DNA from: Tritrichomonas musculus
Taxonomy: Eukaryota; Parabasalia; Tritrichomonadida; Tritrichomonadidae
Direction: 5' to 3'
Length of the DNA stretch: 64,000 nt
Assembly (NCBI GenBank): GCA_039105265.1
Contig: JAPFFF010000005.1
Location: 3,209,501 to 3,273,500 of the forward strand
Shown: positions 37,801 to 45,853 of the stretch, in pieces
Position numbering within the stretch: the first letter of the stretch is position 1
How the letters are laid out: every line of letters begins with the position of its first letter
Position numbers and translations under genes: made by a program
The notes under the pieces: model-generated
Told to the model about the DNA's origin: nothing
Seen by the model: only the letters and a program-made list of their open reading frames with translations
The model's database searches: none

Positions 37801-38810
37801 AATTTAATTGAAAAGATATAAATGAAATGATAAGAATCTAAAAGTATTGAATCTTCACAAACATTCACGGGAATGATTAAAGGATCTGGTTCAATAAATT
37901 GAATTAAACCGATTTCTTCGCTTAATACAAGAACGTTAGATCCAATTGAAAATGAAATTATTTTGTTGCTAATTTCAAAAGGAAATGAAAAAATATTTTG
38001 AACTTTCGATTTTGGGCCTTGTAAATGCAAATCCATTTGATTTATGTCAATTGGAAAGTCAATTGGAAATGATAACATCGCTTTCAGTATGGATAGTATA
38101 TTATTGACACTTCCATGCGCATTTGCAATATTAAAAAGAAATTTGATAACCAATAATTGAATTTCTGGAACTCGAAATTTGTCAATCTGGCAAATAGTGT
38201 TAATTAATTTTTGTACAGAAATAATTGTTGGGGAGTCAAATTTATCCAAAGACCAGTTTTTTTGTTGTAATAATATATCATTTAGATAATTTAAATAAGT
38301 AGCTAAATCTGATACTTCTAAAACATGAACTAGCGAAAGGAGAGAATCAAACGGAATAGTGAAAAAATCTTCAAGAAAACTTGTTGGAGTTTTTTGAGTT
38401 TGTATTGATTGAAATGAATTAGCCATATTCTCTTTTTTTCTTTTTCTGGAAATATTTTCGCATTCAAGAATTGTGTTTGCTGTGGATCTCATTTCATCGA
38501 AGCATTTATTAAATGCTCGCGAATAATCGTAATCAATATCAATATCATGAATTAGTGGTAAGAAAAATGATTTTTCAAGCTCAGAATGAATTCCAAGTTG
38601 GAATGTTTTTGATTGTGAAGAGATTAAATTCTCGATTAATGACGAAAAGAAAACAGAGTCTAAAGTTGGATTTAATTGATTTTTGATATCTTGATTTGTA
38701 ATTTTCTGAAACAAATCACTGATATATTTCAATGAAAATAAATCTTTGCATTCAAATTCGGTTGATTTGGAATTCGTTTTTTTGGATTGGGCAGACTCTT
38801 CGTTTCCCAT
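28854..38810 (-). CDS. Giant SPRY-HECT E3 ubiquitin ligase
   Basis: A 3318-residue ligase. The C-terminal HECT domain (about 2917-3318) includes GEGATDAGGPGRDLF, the NRYFYAGVLMALC helix, LIPGG, and the catalytic loop LPTAVTCNSKVTIPRY. Cys3274 in that loop accepts ubiquitin from an E2. A SPRY domain (about 1780-1915: YFEVKI strand, GLTDHN, NGDVIGC, FFYNG) precedes it. The rest is mostly helical, probably armadillo/HEAT-like, with a Ser/Asn-rich disordered segment around 2640-2720. The combination recalls HERC1 and HECTD4 of animals, but no RCC1 repeats are visible. It likely selects substrates through the SPRY and helical regions. It is divergent from an armadillo-like gene with about 200 bases between ATGs. 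No frameshift is seen over nearly 10 kb. Confidence 0.93.
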   Translation of the reverse strand: MGNEESAQSKKTNSKSTEFECKDLFSLKYISDLFQKITNQDIKNQLNPTLDSVFFSSLIENLISSQSKTFQLGIHSELEKSFFLPLIHDIDIDYDYSRAFNKCFDEMRSTANTILECENISRKRKKENMANSFQSIQTQKTPTSFLEDFFTIPFDSLLSLVHVLEVSDLATYLNYLNDILLQQKNWSLDKFDSPTIISVQKLINTICQIDKFRVPEIQLLVIKFLFNIANAHGSVNNILSILKAMLSFPIDFPIDINQMDLHLQGPKSKVQNIFSFPFEISNKIISFSIGSNVLVLSEEIGLIQFIEPDPLIIPVNVCEDSILLDSYHFIYIFSIKLGTIQCFTNKDLNIDSMRILDISKYLNVQYEILACGKFDKNIGILQKSDKNKFIITVFNNDLEKYPNKVSEIEFTLSTDKKEEFLPKLFYFNKNEVHFIIANMIDKPFKIIKENNSNYKIEEMPDLFCSSFIPNKCPISCFRNVVYSISQNNGQIFFIKNQIVSKHQLKTLPFTFTSINLPVYNDSKITVAISLIINELSSSIDSQLNIFSEGRYSKYVSFIVSSDNSTIDLCSSIIQEIIPSEEIDLDIKMPLISLLLKIIAINLSTYCIKFFNGIEKLNEEDKLLFKKIRELIELATFSKPAIYSPLIIESVSFLISSNFHYLYYPDYSLLNDFIKRVLSNNSIKNYLILNYMLLSTSHCFFYMFSKESNEILKEEINDKKGLQQMFNNSLSLINEELQFLNQNEIDSNEEFIIPYFEFLLSFAGENISFDLSSNQLMQNLIFRLMLIDDFPLIALNIVDKSIPIVQKYIEMIMNDQQTIDDDNKYSNQNHLKNKNEEKLIILESEHNSSSFNNISKTINFEESNNIHLSFDPNCQTDPNNSSLEIYDISSEKKKLLHTFAGDYWIHELDVMSNSILINFTSNDRDSKSGSYWGFKVICSPNKSNEKKEEFNPCLNLFYFNLLVNTLGRLTYIGLQSIPPSIEETQCKFILEGDLLEGVTKLFNQKDIQIQLQPQQTKAANHGNKPLTRGLSNGISFDATNGTMKYPDEFKKEFINDLISDKSQEKETIGSRLLKFMYKAVKAPHLIRPNPSILLAEKYMIAALMKQLGFINSAISFATVNLTQIEADNGSNESFVVPPNLDKTWKSIYKMRTLLYRSYQKTKEMKISKQEKKNENKSVKLHENFDAFINEIIIKCKFLLFTEPILKKRKYETENYDMETIEKTINELLSFITSDLLLENLSRMVERRTQKMKIRIQALSLLIKMMKSELKSLHTTKITYLYPLKNSLKLLTDHSDVKSVPNEMIDELNENFFVLFKLLISNITDPNESDSARVFYIKMLSVSIKDIIPTNKLVPSYLSVAKFIQSCSIDSIESFISFSCLWRILGLWTLEFPSPEIINALLSFSTNSDFEYCQYHSILLLSALSQTIVYNVKADHIFKCFNKASPRVIVATLIWLSCSILNSKDEINEIEINGCKYNLVSFIHFLLKAIGSSLCGGPCLFISDDSLHESHMIVAEEIIAFLRILIRPHSPLNELINKVFHEVLSHSIDLTKYTHNNDESENDDHLYELIAVFTVLGKEIISFHNSGYSIFHTKETTEIVRISSFEPMSGKLKYFMMKNNFNELITDKMTKYVPSARLPSNPNDFIITAEEAKLFVSIQNEISSTLDNLTNVKFSIFSASFTGFLTICLQNKRNADTFIKNADLTTFLNCANKKEHMRKAVGVESLIYNINQRVIKISNINKKRPSQNDIESVKLPYSLVFNYDPPHQFVSLYGGKVKQNQLFTSSSSSSLFIGNHSLPNDSLLYFEVKIASISNRNIIIGLTDHNSAQNSVYIFGINLKDERNLETDGIIHCLNNGDVIGCMHSREGIEFFYNGIKLKYSIPSGLIDEYIPVIYTKDCHGIFEYNFGQTKFVTNIIDQMESEILIDSLEKFDVKVPTDQIQLPKTNLLSDDDYDEFINNSRALWEVSKIHPSSLNNDQPLYFSENHGKNNKERPFNSYSEFSMSQKNSVQFNFFIGQPVIISQPPTSEKVKELNSSLLLIAQIHINNHGTIVDMEAVPKTKRLLLTIECNDQTTNKKWRFQIDSQYVQRVDAKFMTIVENASRINSEKVTSIVPSYLSRQKQKLFESTRALIIRMCRFLSLIFIDFYRFNNNLSSYFEMHKTVSVDVFLLIISNVFKFIHKPKISSKWTQYRNSDFIFADDENDYENFTVNYLCLCDTHMLVRYIRALIYKNPETMDEVIMKLILKSIDHITNAPNSSRNEIFNLVSSKKYIIETPHPMNNSVIKEKIQLPQLTSGFIPVSHSLTSFGSSRIVISGREFKETREFDYLIFPPKDCSIEFKPSSSSDTNNNFGLRLCIFPLKSHLKEKVMESPLGGIHDLFILLSAILSEKKKNVCFAKTVKFLKQEVIPRIASLMNHDNYFVDLFAFEIIQPILMSLHWNSEDVSSRFENAFHSFTANLHHDITKWSPLHIRTQQGLLISLFTRLLILNISAGSSKKKSKEDIEYLYDTFIKSKVNKNSSIYEQAIEAIAICVALGFDMPISIKFPSFLIAETWAESIPYSNDVFFDNGQICIEKVEIEKVRNAEIEFVNEEWLPKNCALCVAPIKNSSQEKKQQPEIKNEKSQKQEIQPDENQQALDAGSELYSSNFSDESSEDGNNDDDNNTNSNSRRRSSSLPSHTSSNASNSENNNNNNNETSNDNQTSTSNNYRENSNEIDNNINADLENAESATELSFKKINLSDTIILTPGKKAKIYHPFSAYLINTETNTLLSPTLIDSSHRVHLIITGYPTTHELKREKFVSNYHLFLQHVSFISNCWNVRMDESLSRILKSNSNIYKELTINVHERPFLSEPLLSNIPSQIIRCRLQLFHRLEEYMPNLIKVVDLGSNDSLFGGILASCRSAISTTFKLNIVKSIVQNDLRSGGADVNVKFNRFQASLFHSKPENPAGKPILDQFMEQVPISSIPAMKRPGAPWKVDLIGEGATDAGGPGRDLFTEACLELMNPSLGLFIENPNKRVNNINGNQELLIPNPQPMNDHVKNRYFYAGVLMALCYTSSIPEPFKFPRFVWDYLTNKAVSIEDIYDVDLQFKQLMTSIENCEKTLNDPSQFSEIFAQSFQVQNSLGEMVDLIPGGSCIPVTFNKRLEFVQRCKNYRIKEFNDQLNYLRKGFNLIFAPSAASILTPWEIELLICGDNQCPVEELKKNCSFDSDDRHVKMLWEVLDSFTPEERMLFIKFGCGRMGLPPPGMKWQSNLNIRFKEFYNTEDSVMPLPTAVTCNSKVTIPRYSSTEWMAKKIRTAITMGADIDQDRNAHINDLEAVT

Positions 38811-39007
38811 AACTCAATCCTTTATCTAAAAAAAAAGGAAGCGATAGTTTTCAATTCAAAAAGAATAAAATTGGAAATTTTGACATTTAATAAGAATAAA
38901 ACTCGAGATATCATTAAAGTTCATTTATTAAAGTAAAAAAACTTTTATATATATATAAAAAAAAAATTAAAAAAAATCTAAATATATTCAAAAAGTTGAT
39001 ATTTTTG

Positions 39008-40384
39008 ATGCTTTTTAAAAGTAGCCTCGATGATTTGCATAAAGACCGAGTTGATATCAATTATGAGGAATCGACTCAGATTGATGATATAGACAATTTA
39101 CAAATTGATGTTTCAATTGAATACGCTAATCGAATTTTATCAGCTTTAGAATCAAATCTAGAAACTGATATATATTCTTCATATAAAATATTAACTATAC
39201 TATGCAGAAAAAACTTTCTTTTTCCTCAAGATAAATTTCCACTCGTTATTAGACACACCTTATCTGAAAATTCTACGCTTGCAGAGCATTCGCAAAGATT
39301 TTTAACTTCTCTTTTTGAAATGCATCCGATGGTAATGGAAATGCTACCCCAATTAATTGATTTAGAATACTTCAAAAGTTTAATCGATCAACCATTTTCT
39401 GGAGAAACAAGTAATTTTTTGATAGCAATCTTCAAGTACAAATCATCTCAAACAAAAAAATTTAAATCTTTTTTTTTTGATTTATTTTTTTCAGAGATTA
39501 TTAAGCAAAGCATTGATTCACCAGATTTTTATTTAAGGCTAGTTTTCATTCAAAAGTATATTTATACTTATCCAAACAATGATCAAACCATATATGAAAA
39601 AACGCATAATTTTTTATTATCATATTTTCCATTTGCAAATCAATTCGATCGTGACCTATTAATCGTTTTTTTAAGCATTACTGGAAGATGCATTAATAAT
39701 ATAATGAATGAAAAATGGTTAATTGATTTTATTGAAGGTAACTTTGTCGATTCATTGATATCCTTATACTCAAATGGAGATAATGAAATTAATTTCTATG
39801 TTACTCTATCAATATGTGGCCTTTCAGGATGCAATAAAGATATCTCATCTACATTATTAAATAAAAAATTAATAAATTTTTTTGCGAATAATTTTTCCAG
39901 CTGCAAAAATGAACATATTCAATTTTTGATTGTAAGAACAATTATTAATTTACTTATTTATGATGATCGAAATATGCCTATAATAAATAATTTTGTCCAA
40001 TCTCAACTTTTCTTAGACATTATAAAAATAGCTTCTAAAGCGCAATTAAAACTCAAAAAAGAAATAATTAATTTGATATGTTTTCTTGTTCAAAAGTTGA
40101 AAAGTCGCTTTTTCGAGTTATTCATTAAATTAAAAATGATTTTTTTATTTATTGATGCATTGCAATTAACAGGCTCAACAAGAACAAAAAAAGATGTTAT
40201 AAATGCTCTAGTAATAATAGTTTCTTTTTATCAAAAGACAAATGATGCCAACATTGAAAAATTGTTGTTAAACGAAGACTTGGTTGATGCAATTGATGAT
40301 TTCATAGATAATAGTGATCAAGAAAATCCAAATGATGTATTGGATGATGCTTTGAATATTCAATATATTCTTCGTAATTTGTAA
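39008..40384 (+). CDS. Armadillo/HEAT-like helical protein
   Basis: About 458 residues from the ATG at 39008; the frame also opens four codons earlier at a TTG, which I do not take as a start. After a short acidic N-terminus the sequence is a continuous series of paired helices with Leu/Ile/Phe at regular spacing, as in armadillo-type solenoids, e.g. EHIQFLIVRTIINLLIYDD and LKKEIINLICFLVQKLK. No catalytic motif. Such solenoids usually serve as protein-binding scaffolds; nothing points to a specific partner. It lies divergent to the HECT ligase, which has similar helical regions; a functional link is possible but unproven. The stop TAA is part of a TAAA, the trichomonad polyadenylation signal context. 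Confidence 0.6.
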   Translation: MLFKSSLDDLHKDRVDINYEESTQIDDIDNLQIDVSIEYANRILSALESNLETDIYSSYKILTILCRKNFLFPQDKFPLVIRHTLSENSTLAEHSQRFLTSLFEMHPMVMEMLPQLIDLEYFKSLIDQPFSGETSNFLIAIFKYKSSQTKKFKSFFFDLFFSEIIKQSIDSPDFYLRLVFIQKYIYTYPNNDQTIYEKTHNFLLSYFPFANQFDRDLLIVFLSITGRCINNIMNEKWLIDFIEGNFVDSLISLYSNGDNEINFYVTLSICGLSGCNKDISSTLLNKKLINFFANNFSSCKNEHIQFLIVRTIINLLIYDDRNMPIINNFVQSQLFLDIIKIASKAQLKLKKEIINLICFLVQKLKSRFFELFIKLKMIFLFIDALQLTGSTRTKKDVINALVIIVSFYQKTNDANIEKLLLNEDLVDAIDDFIDNSDQENPNDVLDDALNIQYILRNL

Positions 40385-40772
40385 AAACAATTCTGTATAT
40401 AGTAATTATTAGTGGGCATACTGTTGTATTATTGTGTACACAAAAAGATCATAATTCTGGTTAAAGCAAGCAAATTACTACTCACAGATAATTATTTAAA
40501 TTTCACTCATAAGTAGCGGAAATTGATAATGTTATATCTTGACTATTTTGTAGTAAATTAGATAAGAAATGATAATTTTTATAAGAATTAATAATCTTAT
40601 ATTTACACATAAAAAAAAAAAAAAAGTTTTATTTGTGATAAATAATTTAAATCATTTGGAGGTTTTGAACATATATTATTTGGTTTTTTCTATCAATAAA
40701 TAAAAAAAAAAATTCTAACGGTCTTTATTTTATACCCGTTTAAATCTTAACGTTTCATTAAAAATTTAAAAA
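40385..40772. other. Intergenic spacer
   Basis: 388 bases, AT-rich, with a run of about 15 A near 40611. The right end carries the promoter of the LRR gene. Confidence 0.5.
40755..40760 (+). promoter_or_regulatory. Inr-like motif before LRR gene
   Basis: TCATTA lies 12 bases before the ATG at 40773 and matches the trichomonad TCAYT initiator. Confidence 0.55.
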
Positions 40773-41663
40773 ATGTCTTCAAACGAGCTTTTCCAAAAAT
40801 ACGCTATTATTGATGGCGATGGCGTTACATGCATCGATTTTTCGGAAATTCCAGCAAAGTATTATGTTGATTTCTTTAATATTTTGCCCGCAAATTGCCT
40901 CAAAAAAGTTACTGACCTGAGCCTTAATTGCGAAAAGCGCCGTCAATTTGAAGAAAATTACCCAGAAGATACATCATTTACTTTTACTCCTGAAATTTCG
41001 AATTCGATTGCGATCAGATATAGGAATGAATATCCTAAAACCATTGCCGAATTTTTGATTCAATTATTCAATAAGACAAAGAAATTGAAATCGTTGACTC
41101 TCTCTAGTCTTGATCTTGACCATGATACTTTAAAATCAATCATTTCCGAAATAAAGAAATGCAAAACGCTTGAAAAACTCGTTTTAGTTGATCTCCAACT
41201 TCAAGACGATGGTGTTAAAGAGCTTTGCGCATCAACGCATCAAGGTTTAATGAAAATTGAAATTATACAGTGTGACGTTACCAGAAAATCAATCAACTAT
41301 ATTAGACAATACTTAGATCAAAATAAAATTGAAGCTTTTCATATCACTGGTAATAATTTCGATGAAGAAAGTAATCTTGAACTCCAAAAGGCAGTTCAAG
41401 ACTCACAGAGCCGATTTTACGTTTCTCGTGATATTGATCTCGATGATGATCAAGAAGAATTGAGAAGGGAAAATAAGCAGCTTAGAGAAAGAATCCGTGC
41501 AATAAGAGAAATATCCAACCCATTCCAATATGCAAATAATGTTTTTGTAATTGGTCCAGGATCAAAAGCATTTTGTAACCACCTTTTGGATATTTCCAAA
41601 AAGCAAGATGAAATAGCTCGAGCAGAAGAAGAGGAATATGAAGAAGAATCTGATGTTGAATAA
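40773..41663 (+). CDS. Leucine-rich-repeat (RNI-like) coiled-coil protein
   Basis: A 296-residue protein. Residues about 100-200 hold two or three ribonuclease-inhibitor-type repeats (LKSLTLSSLDLDHDTLKSII, LEKLVLVDLQLQDDGVKEL, and a weaker LMKIEIIQC unit). They are followed by a charged coiled coil (about 220-245, EELRRENKQLRERIRAI) and an acidic C-terminus. It is distinct from the bacterial-type BspA repeats seen at 15 kb, and it lacks signal peptide and membrane segments, so it is likely a cytoplasmic or cytoskeletal interaction protein. TCATTA 12 bases upstream supports the start, and TAAAAAATAAA follows the stop. Confidence 0.72.
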   Translation: MSSNELFQKYAIIDGDGVTCIDFSEIPAKYYVDFFNILPANCLKKVTDLSLNCEKRRQFEENYPEDTSFTFTPEISNSIAIRYRNEYPKTIAEFLIQLFNKTKKLKSLTLSSLDLDHDTLKSIISEIKKCKTLEKLVLVDLQLQDDGVKELCASTHQGLMKIEIIQCDVTRKSINYIRQYLDQNKIEAFHITGNNFDEESNLELQKAVQDSQSRFYVSRDIDLDDDQEELRRENKQLRERIRAIREISNPFQYANNVFVIGPGSKAFCNHLLDISKKQDEIARAEEEEYEEESDVE

Positions 41664-41804
41664 AAAATAAAAGACTTTGTTGATTTAATTTTTAGTTTGA
41701 ATATTTATATTAATGTTGATTCTTAGATTAGCATTTTAATGAGATAAGTCAGTTTGGTAGATAGTGAATTTGAAATTTTTTTATTTAATATTTGTGTATT
41801 CAAC

Positions 41805-44009
41805 TTATTCTCCATTTAGTGGTTTAGTATCATCTCTTGGGCCAGCAGTATTTTTGTTGAACTTTGACTTTAATAGAATATAAGAATATTTAATTAATAA
41901 TAAATCAATTAGATACATTTCTGAGAGAATACTATATTCAGAGGAAATAACTCTATCAGTATTTATAAAGCCATCATCGGCATTTAATTTACATTTAAGT
42001 GTTTTTACCATTTCAATTTCTTCTTTATCAACAGGTGTGACTTTAGTTTTCTTAGTAAAGTAAGGAGGCTGATTTGGGCTATGATCTGAAATTAATTTTG
42101 GTGCATCTATTGAAGACAAGAAAGAGTTCATTAAAAGAATATCTGCAATTTTTGCGATAGAATCATTAATTAATGGCCTCGAATCTTTAGAGAAATTTTT
42201 AATTTTTTGAATTTCTTTGTCTTTATATAATGCTTTGAGTTTTTCTTCTTTTATTGTATATACTCGTGGATTTAATGGAAAGAGTTTTTCAACTAGTTCA
42301 AAAATATTAAATCTACCTTCAAGACCTGGATATTCAAAACGATATGATATAAAGTTAAGATAAAATTCATCAATATCTTTAACTCGTTCAACAATTCTTT
42401 CCAATTCTTTTTCATCTTCTAATTCAATTTTGAGTTTACCAAGAAGTTCATTTCGTTCAGTAAAAATGGAATTAAGTATTTTAAAGTATGAAGCCGTTAA
42501 TTCTGTGGAAAGTGGTGGTTCTGTGAGAACAATAGGCGTTAAATAAACAAATGGTGTAAGTCCTTTTTTGTTCGTAGTATGTTTAAGAGTTTTGCCATAT
42601 TTCTTATCTGGGCCTAAATAACGTGATTCAATGTTTTTTAATCCATATACAACAATACTGTCTTTTTCTGCTTTCAATTCTTTGTAAACATGATTATAAA
42701 AGATTGGAAATGAAAAAATTGCAAGATTTGAAAGGTTTTCAATGTCAAAAACAACAAATTCGGCATAATAATCGACTATATCATTACCAAGTTGATTTTT
42801 TCGATCCTCTTTAGTGATTGGCGGAATCTCAAACTTTGGATCACCGTTGATAACAACATTCAGAATTCTAAATGCAGTGCTCATGACCATTAAATTCGAA
42901 GAACCAAAAACTCCAATGAAAAATAAGTATTCTATGATCCTCTTCTTATCTCCAAATTCATCTTTTGGCTGCTGACTTTGAATGAATTCAAATAAACTTG
43001 GAGTTTCGTTTGCAGATAGCCATATGGCATTAATTAGAGTGTAAGCTAAAAGCTTGTTTTCAGAACTATCTCCATCTGCGATTTTTTTATCGACTGGCAT
43101 TAATGTTGACGTGTCAAAATGATTTTTTTCTTTTTCTGATTTTAGAATTCGAGGTGTTTCACCGGGACAATCTTTAATATATTCTGGTAGAGGAATTCGT
43201 TCTAGATAATGCGTAGGTGGTTGTAAATCGCTCAATTTTGAAGATTTCTTATTGAAAAAATGGTATTCATTATTCATATTAATTGTAGCAGAGTTCTCTG
43301 AATCATCTAACTCAAGAATTTTAATTTTTCTACCAATGATATCTCGGACTCTTTGAAGAATTTCATATAATACTATTGTTCTAGTTTTATCAAAGCTATC
43401 TGGGTCAAATTCTGTTGTCAAAAATCTTTCAAGGAGTTCAGCATATGCCAATTCTTGGACATTATCAATGCAAAATTTAATTAATATATCAATTGAAAAA
43501 TTATCCTCATAAAAAGCTTTTATTGAAGCATCATCACTGAATTCTTTTGGATTCTTTGTATACCACATTATAAAAATTCGCGAGAAATTTCCTGCTACCA
43601 TTGAATTTGCTGAATTATTTGAATCGAAAATAAAACCTCGTAATCTTCTGTAAAGACGTTTTTCTTTATCGTTATTTGCATTTTCGGTTAATTTTTTGCT
43701 TGGTGATGACAAAAAACTGGCTGCGTTTTGGTTTATAATATGAAGATTTGGGTAAGGCGAGTTATCTTCATCGAAAGGGTATTCTTTATTTGTTAATGCA
43801 TAATCTAAAACTTCTTCAAATTTTGATAATTCCGGTTTATCTTTGTCTAATTCATCTTCAGGAAAAACGTATTTGATAAAATCTGGTGCCTCGTTACGAA
43901 TTGTTATAGAAAGTTGTTCATGAGAAAAAACAGTCTCAACATTTATATTTGGATTGTTTTTTATTAATTCTGTTAGCTGATTCGTATATGTTACTTTTTT
44001 CTTGAACAT
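41805..44009 (-). CDS. SAPS/PP6 regulatory subunit-like protein, copy 1
   Basis: A 734-residue protein, tandem paralogue of the 835-residue protein at 45854-48361. The order of helical segments resembles SIT4-associated (SAPS, PPP6R) proteins, which dock substrates to the PP6/Sit4 phosphatase. An N-terminal helical part with VLDYALTNKE, a NQNAASFLSSPSKKL helix and an ANSMVAGNFSRIFIMW helix stand where SAPS has its conserved L-A-S-F-S-K-V motif, and a later TELTASYFKILNSIF helix follows the family's L-x-x-V-E-L-L pattern. The match is structural and modest; the protein may instead be a lineage-specific helical repeat. No catalytic motif, signal or membrane segment. It begins MFKKK, like its paralogue. 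Confidence 0.55.
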   Translation of the reverse strand: MFKKKVTYTNQLTELIKNNPNINVETVFSHEQLSITIRNEAPDFIKYVFPEDELDKDKPELSKFEEVLDYALTNKEYPFDEDNSPYPNLHIINQNAASFLSSPSKKLTENANNDKEKRLYRRLRGFIFDSNNSANSMVAGNFSRIFIMWYTKNPKEFSDDASIKAFYEDNFSIDILIKFCIDNVQELAYAELLERFLTTEFDPDSFDKTRTIVLYEILQRVRDIIGRKIKILELDDSENSATINMNNEYHFFNKKSSKLSDLQPPTHYLERIPLPEYIKDCPGETPRILKSEKEKNHFDTSTLMPVDKKIADGDSSENKLLAYTLINAIWLSANETPSLFEFIQSQQPKDEFGDKKRIIEYLFFIGVFGSSNLMVMSTAFRILNVVINGDPKFEIPPITKEDRKNQLGNDIVDYYAEFVVFDIENLSNLAIFSFPIFYNHVYKELKAEKDSIVVYGLKNIESRYLGPDKKYGKTLKHTTNKKGLTPFVYLTPIVLTEPPLSTELTASYFKILNSIFTERNELLGKLKIELEDEKELERIVERVKDIDEFYLNFISYRFEYPGLEGRFNIFELVEKLFPLNPRVYTIKEEKLKALYKDKEIQKIKNFSKDSRPLINDSIAKIADILLMNSFLSSIDAPKLISDHSPNQPPYFTKKTKVTPVDKEEIEMVKTLKCKLNADDGFINTDRVISSEYSILSEMYLIDLLLIKYSYILLKSKFNKNTAGPRDDTKPLNGE
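42258..42438. repeat. Near-identical tract shared by the two SAPS-like paralogues (copy 1)
   Basis: About 180 bases matching 46441-46622 with only two or three differences, whereas DNA just outside, still within the homologous genes, differs at many sites. It codes for the segment ending in RFNIFELVEKLFPLN. Confidence 0.8.
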
Positions 44010-44240
44010 TGAATAAATGTCAATTTAATAATTCAAAAAAAAAAGTTATATGAGTAGCACATGGAATCCAAAGAATAGCCTAAAAAAAAAAAAAAAAAAA
44101 TATACTGTAATAATGAAGGTTGAGCATTTAACCTGAATTTTGTAACTTATTTGTTTAAAATAAAGGATTTTTTAAATGTAATGTTTAATGGATAATTAAA
44201 AGCCATAGTTAGTTGAGATTTATTTGGAGGAAAAAAATAT

Positions 44241-45580
44241 AGGGTGGTCAAATCGGCCCAAAGTAATATTTTTTAAAAATCATGGGCCAAAATGTGGGTA
44301 AAGATGGGTTAATGTGGGTCAAAAATAATCAATAAATATCACATATATTTTTTTTAAATATATAAATATATTAATATAATTATCGTTTTATATCTTTTTA
44401 AAAGTATTTTTTTCTGCTAATTTAATAAATTGAATGCGATAAAACTATATTAAATTTTATCTAATTTGATAGTTTTTTTATCGTTTTCATCAGAAATATT
44501 GAGTATCCAAAAAATAAATATATCTTCCTAAAAGTTTTTAATATTAAATAAACTAACCTATTTTTATTATATATAATGGTCATAAATATAATTTAAATAA
44601 ATAAAACAATAAAAAACATATATAAAATTTTGGCCCAACTTGGCCCAAGTTAGCCCAAGTTGGCCCAAATTTTTTGGGCTAACTTTTCTCACAAATTTTG
44701 AATAATTCAGAGGATATTTGGCAATTAAATTTAGGCTAACTTGGGTCAAGTTGGGCCAACTTGGGCCAAAATTTTGCATTCAAAATAAATTAATATATCA
44801 GTATATTTATATCTTCCTATGAAGTTAAGAGGCTATTTAAGAATTAAAATAATAATAATTAAAGATATCCTTAATTATTATATTACTATTTAACTTTTCA
44901 TTAGTAAATATGAAATGTATTTCTAAAATTATGATTATATGACATAAACAAAATGTTTAATGCAGCTTTTTTATTTTAAACATTTGAGATATTAAATTAT
45001 CTGATAAAATTTATCATTTTTTTTCATATGTTGATCATTATTTTGGCACCAATTTTCATTTCAAAACATTTTTTTGAGGTAAAATCATATAATTTTGTTA
45101 AAATGAGATGAATTAATAAAATTATTCGATATGACTTTATCTTTTTATAGTTTAGGAAAAACATACAGAAATTTTCTAAGTGGTATAATTGTAATTAGAT
45201 ACCACTTGTTCGACTCAACTCTGTGCCTTATTTTTTTTATACTATTTAAAATAATCTTTATATTAATTTAAAACTATGTTAAACGCATCCAAAAGCTAAA
45301 TATTGCATTAGTGCTATCTTAATTTTATTATATTCTGCTTTTAACTGAAATTCTTCAAAATTTTATTATCAATAAGATGAGAAAAAAAAAAAAATACAAG
45401 CAAATAAATCATAATGAATTAATCAAATATATATGGGAAAATTCAAAATATATGAAATAATGAATTTGATCAACCCAATAAAAATACCTGTTTTATTTTA
45501 GGTAAAAAATTGACCTCAACGATCAATATTTTAAAAATTTTTCTCTTCTCCCTCCCCGCTCGACAACATTTTTCGCAAAC

Positions 45581-45611
<31 letters not shown>

Positions 45612-45729
45612 TTATTTGACCTTTAATGATCGTTATTATTTGAAAAAAAATTGAGAGGATATTTGGTGACCCAATTACTACGTTTTTTTTGACCCATTTT
45701 TCTTTTTTTGGCCCACCCAGTGCCACCCT
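44241..45729. mobile_element. Possible non-autonomous element with AGGGTGG ends
   Basis: AGGGTGG at 44241 is inverted by CCACCCT at 45723-45729. Both ends are followed inward by GGCCCA/GGGCCA and GGGTCAAAAA motifs in the same order, and A/T-rich DNA lies outside. Inside are an inverted repeat and no gene. The terminal repeat is very short, so the boundaries and class are uncertain. Confidence 0.35.
44624..44775. repeat. Foldback of 10-base TTGGCCCAAG-type units
   Basis: The left arm (44624-44655) and right arm (44734-44775) are reverse complements except that the right arm has one extra 10-base unit. Units read TTGGCCCAAC or TTGGCCCAAG, themselves near-palindromic, so the DNA or RNA could form several alternative stems. 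Confidence 0.85.
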
Positions 45730-45853
45730 AAAAAAATATTTTTATATTAAACTCTACAACAATTTCAAGTTTGAAATCATATATTTATATTCACGTTAAA
45801 GAAATAATTAAAAATTTAAATAGCAAGTACTAGCTTTTATGTAGGAATTTTAT

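Larger units (their letters stand above)
44010..45853. other. Spacer between SAPS-like paralogues
   Basis: 1.84 kb without a supported gene. It holds a run of 19 A (44082-44100), a run of 26 A (45582-45607), a pyrimidine-rich GC patch (CTCCCTCCCCGCTCG near 45547), and a foldback of 10-base units (44624-44775). Ends carrying AGGGTGG motifs suggest a mobile element filling most of it. Confidence 0.55.

Noticed and set aside
38996-39007. TTG as start of the armadillo-like gene
   Set aside because: A nuclear eukaryotic gene is expected to start at ATG; the first ATG is at 39008.
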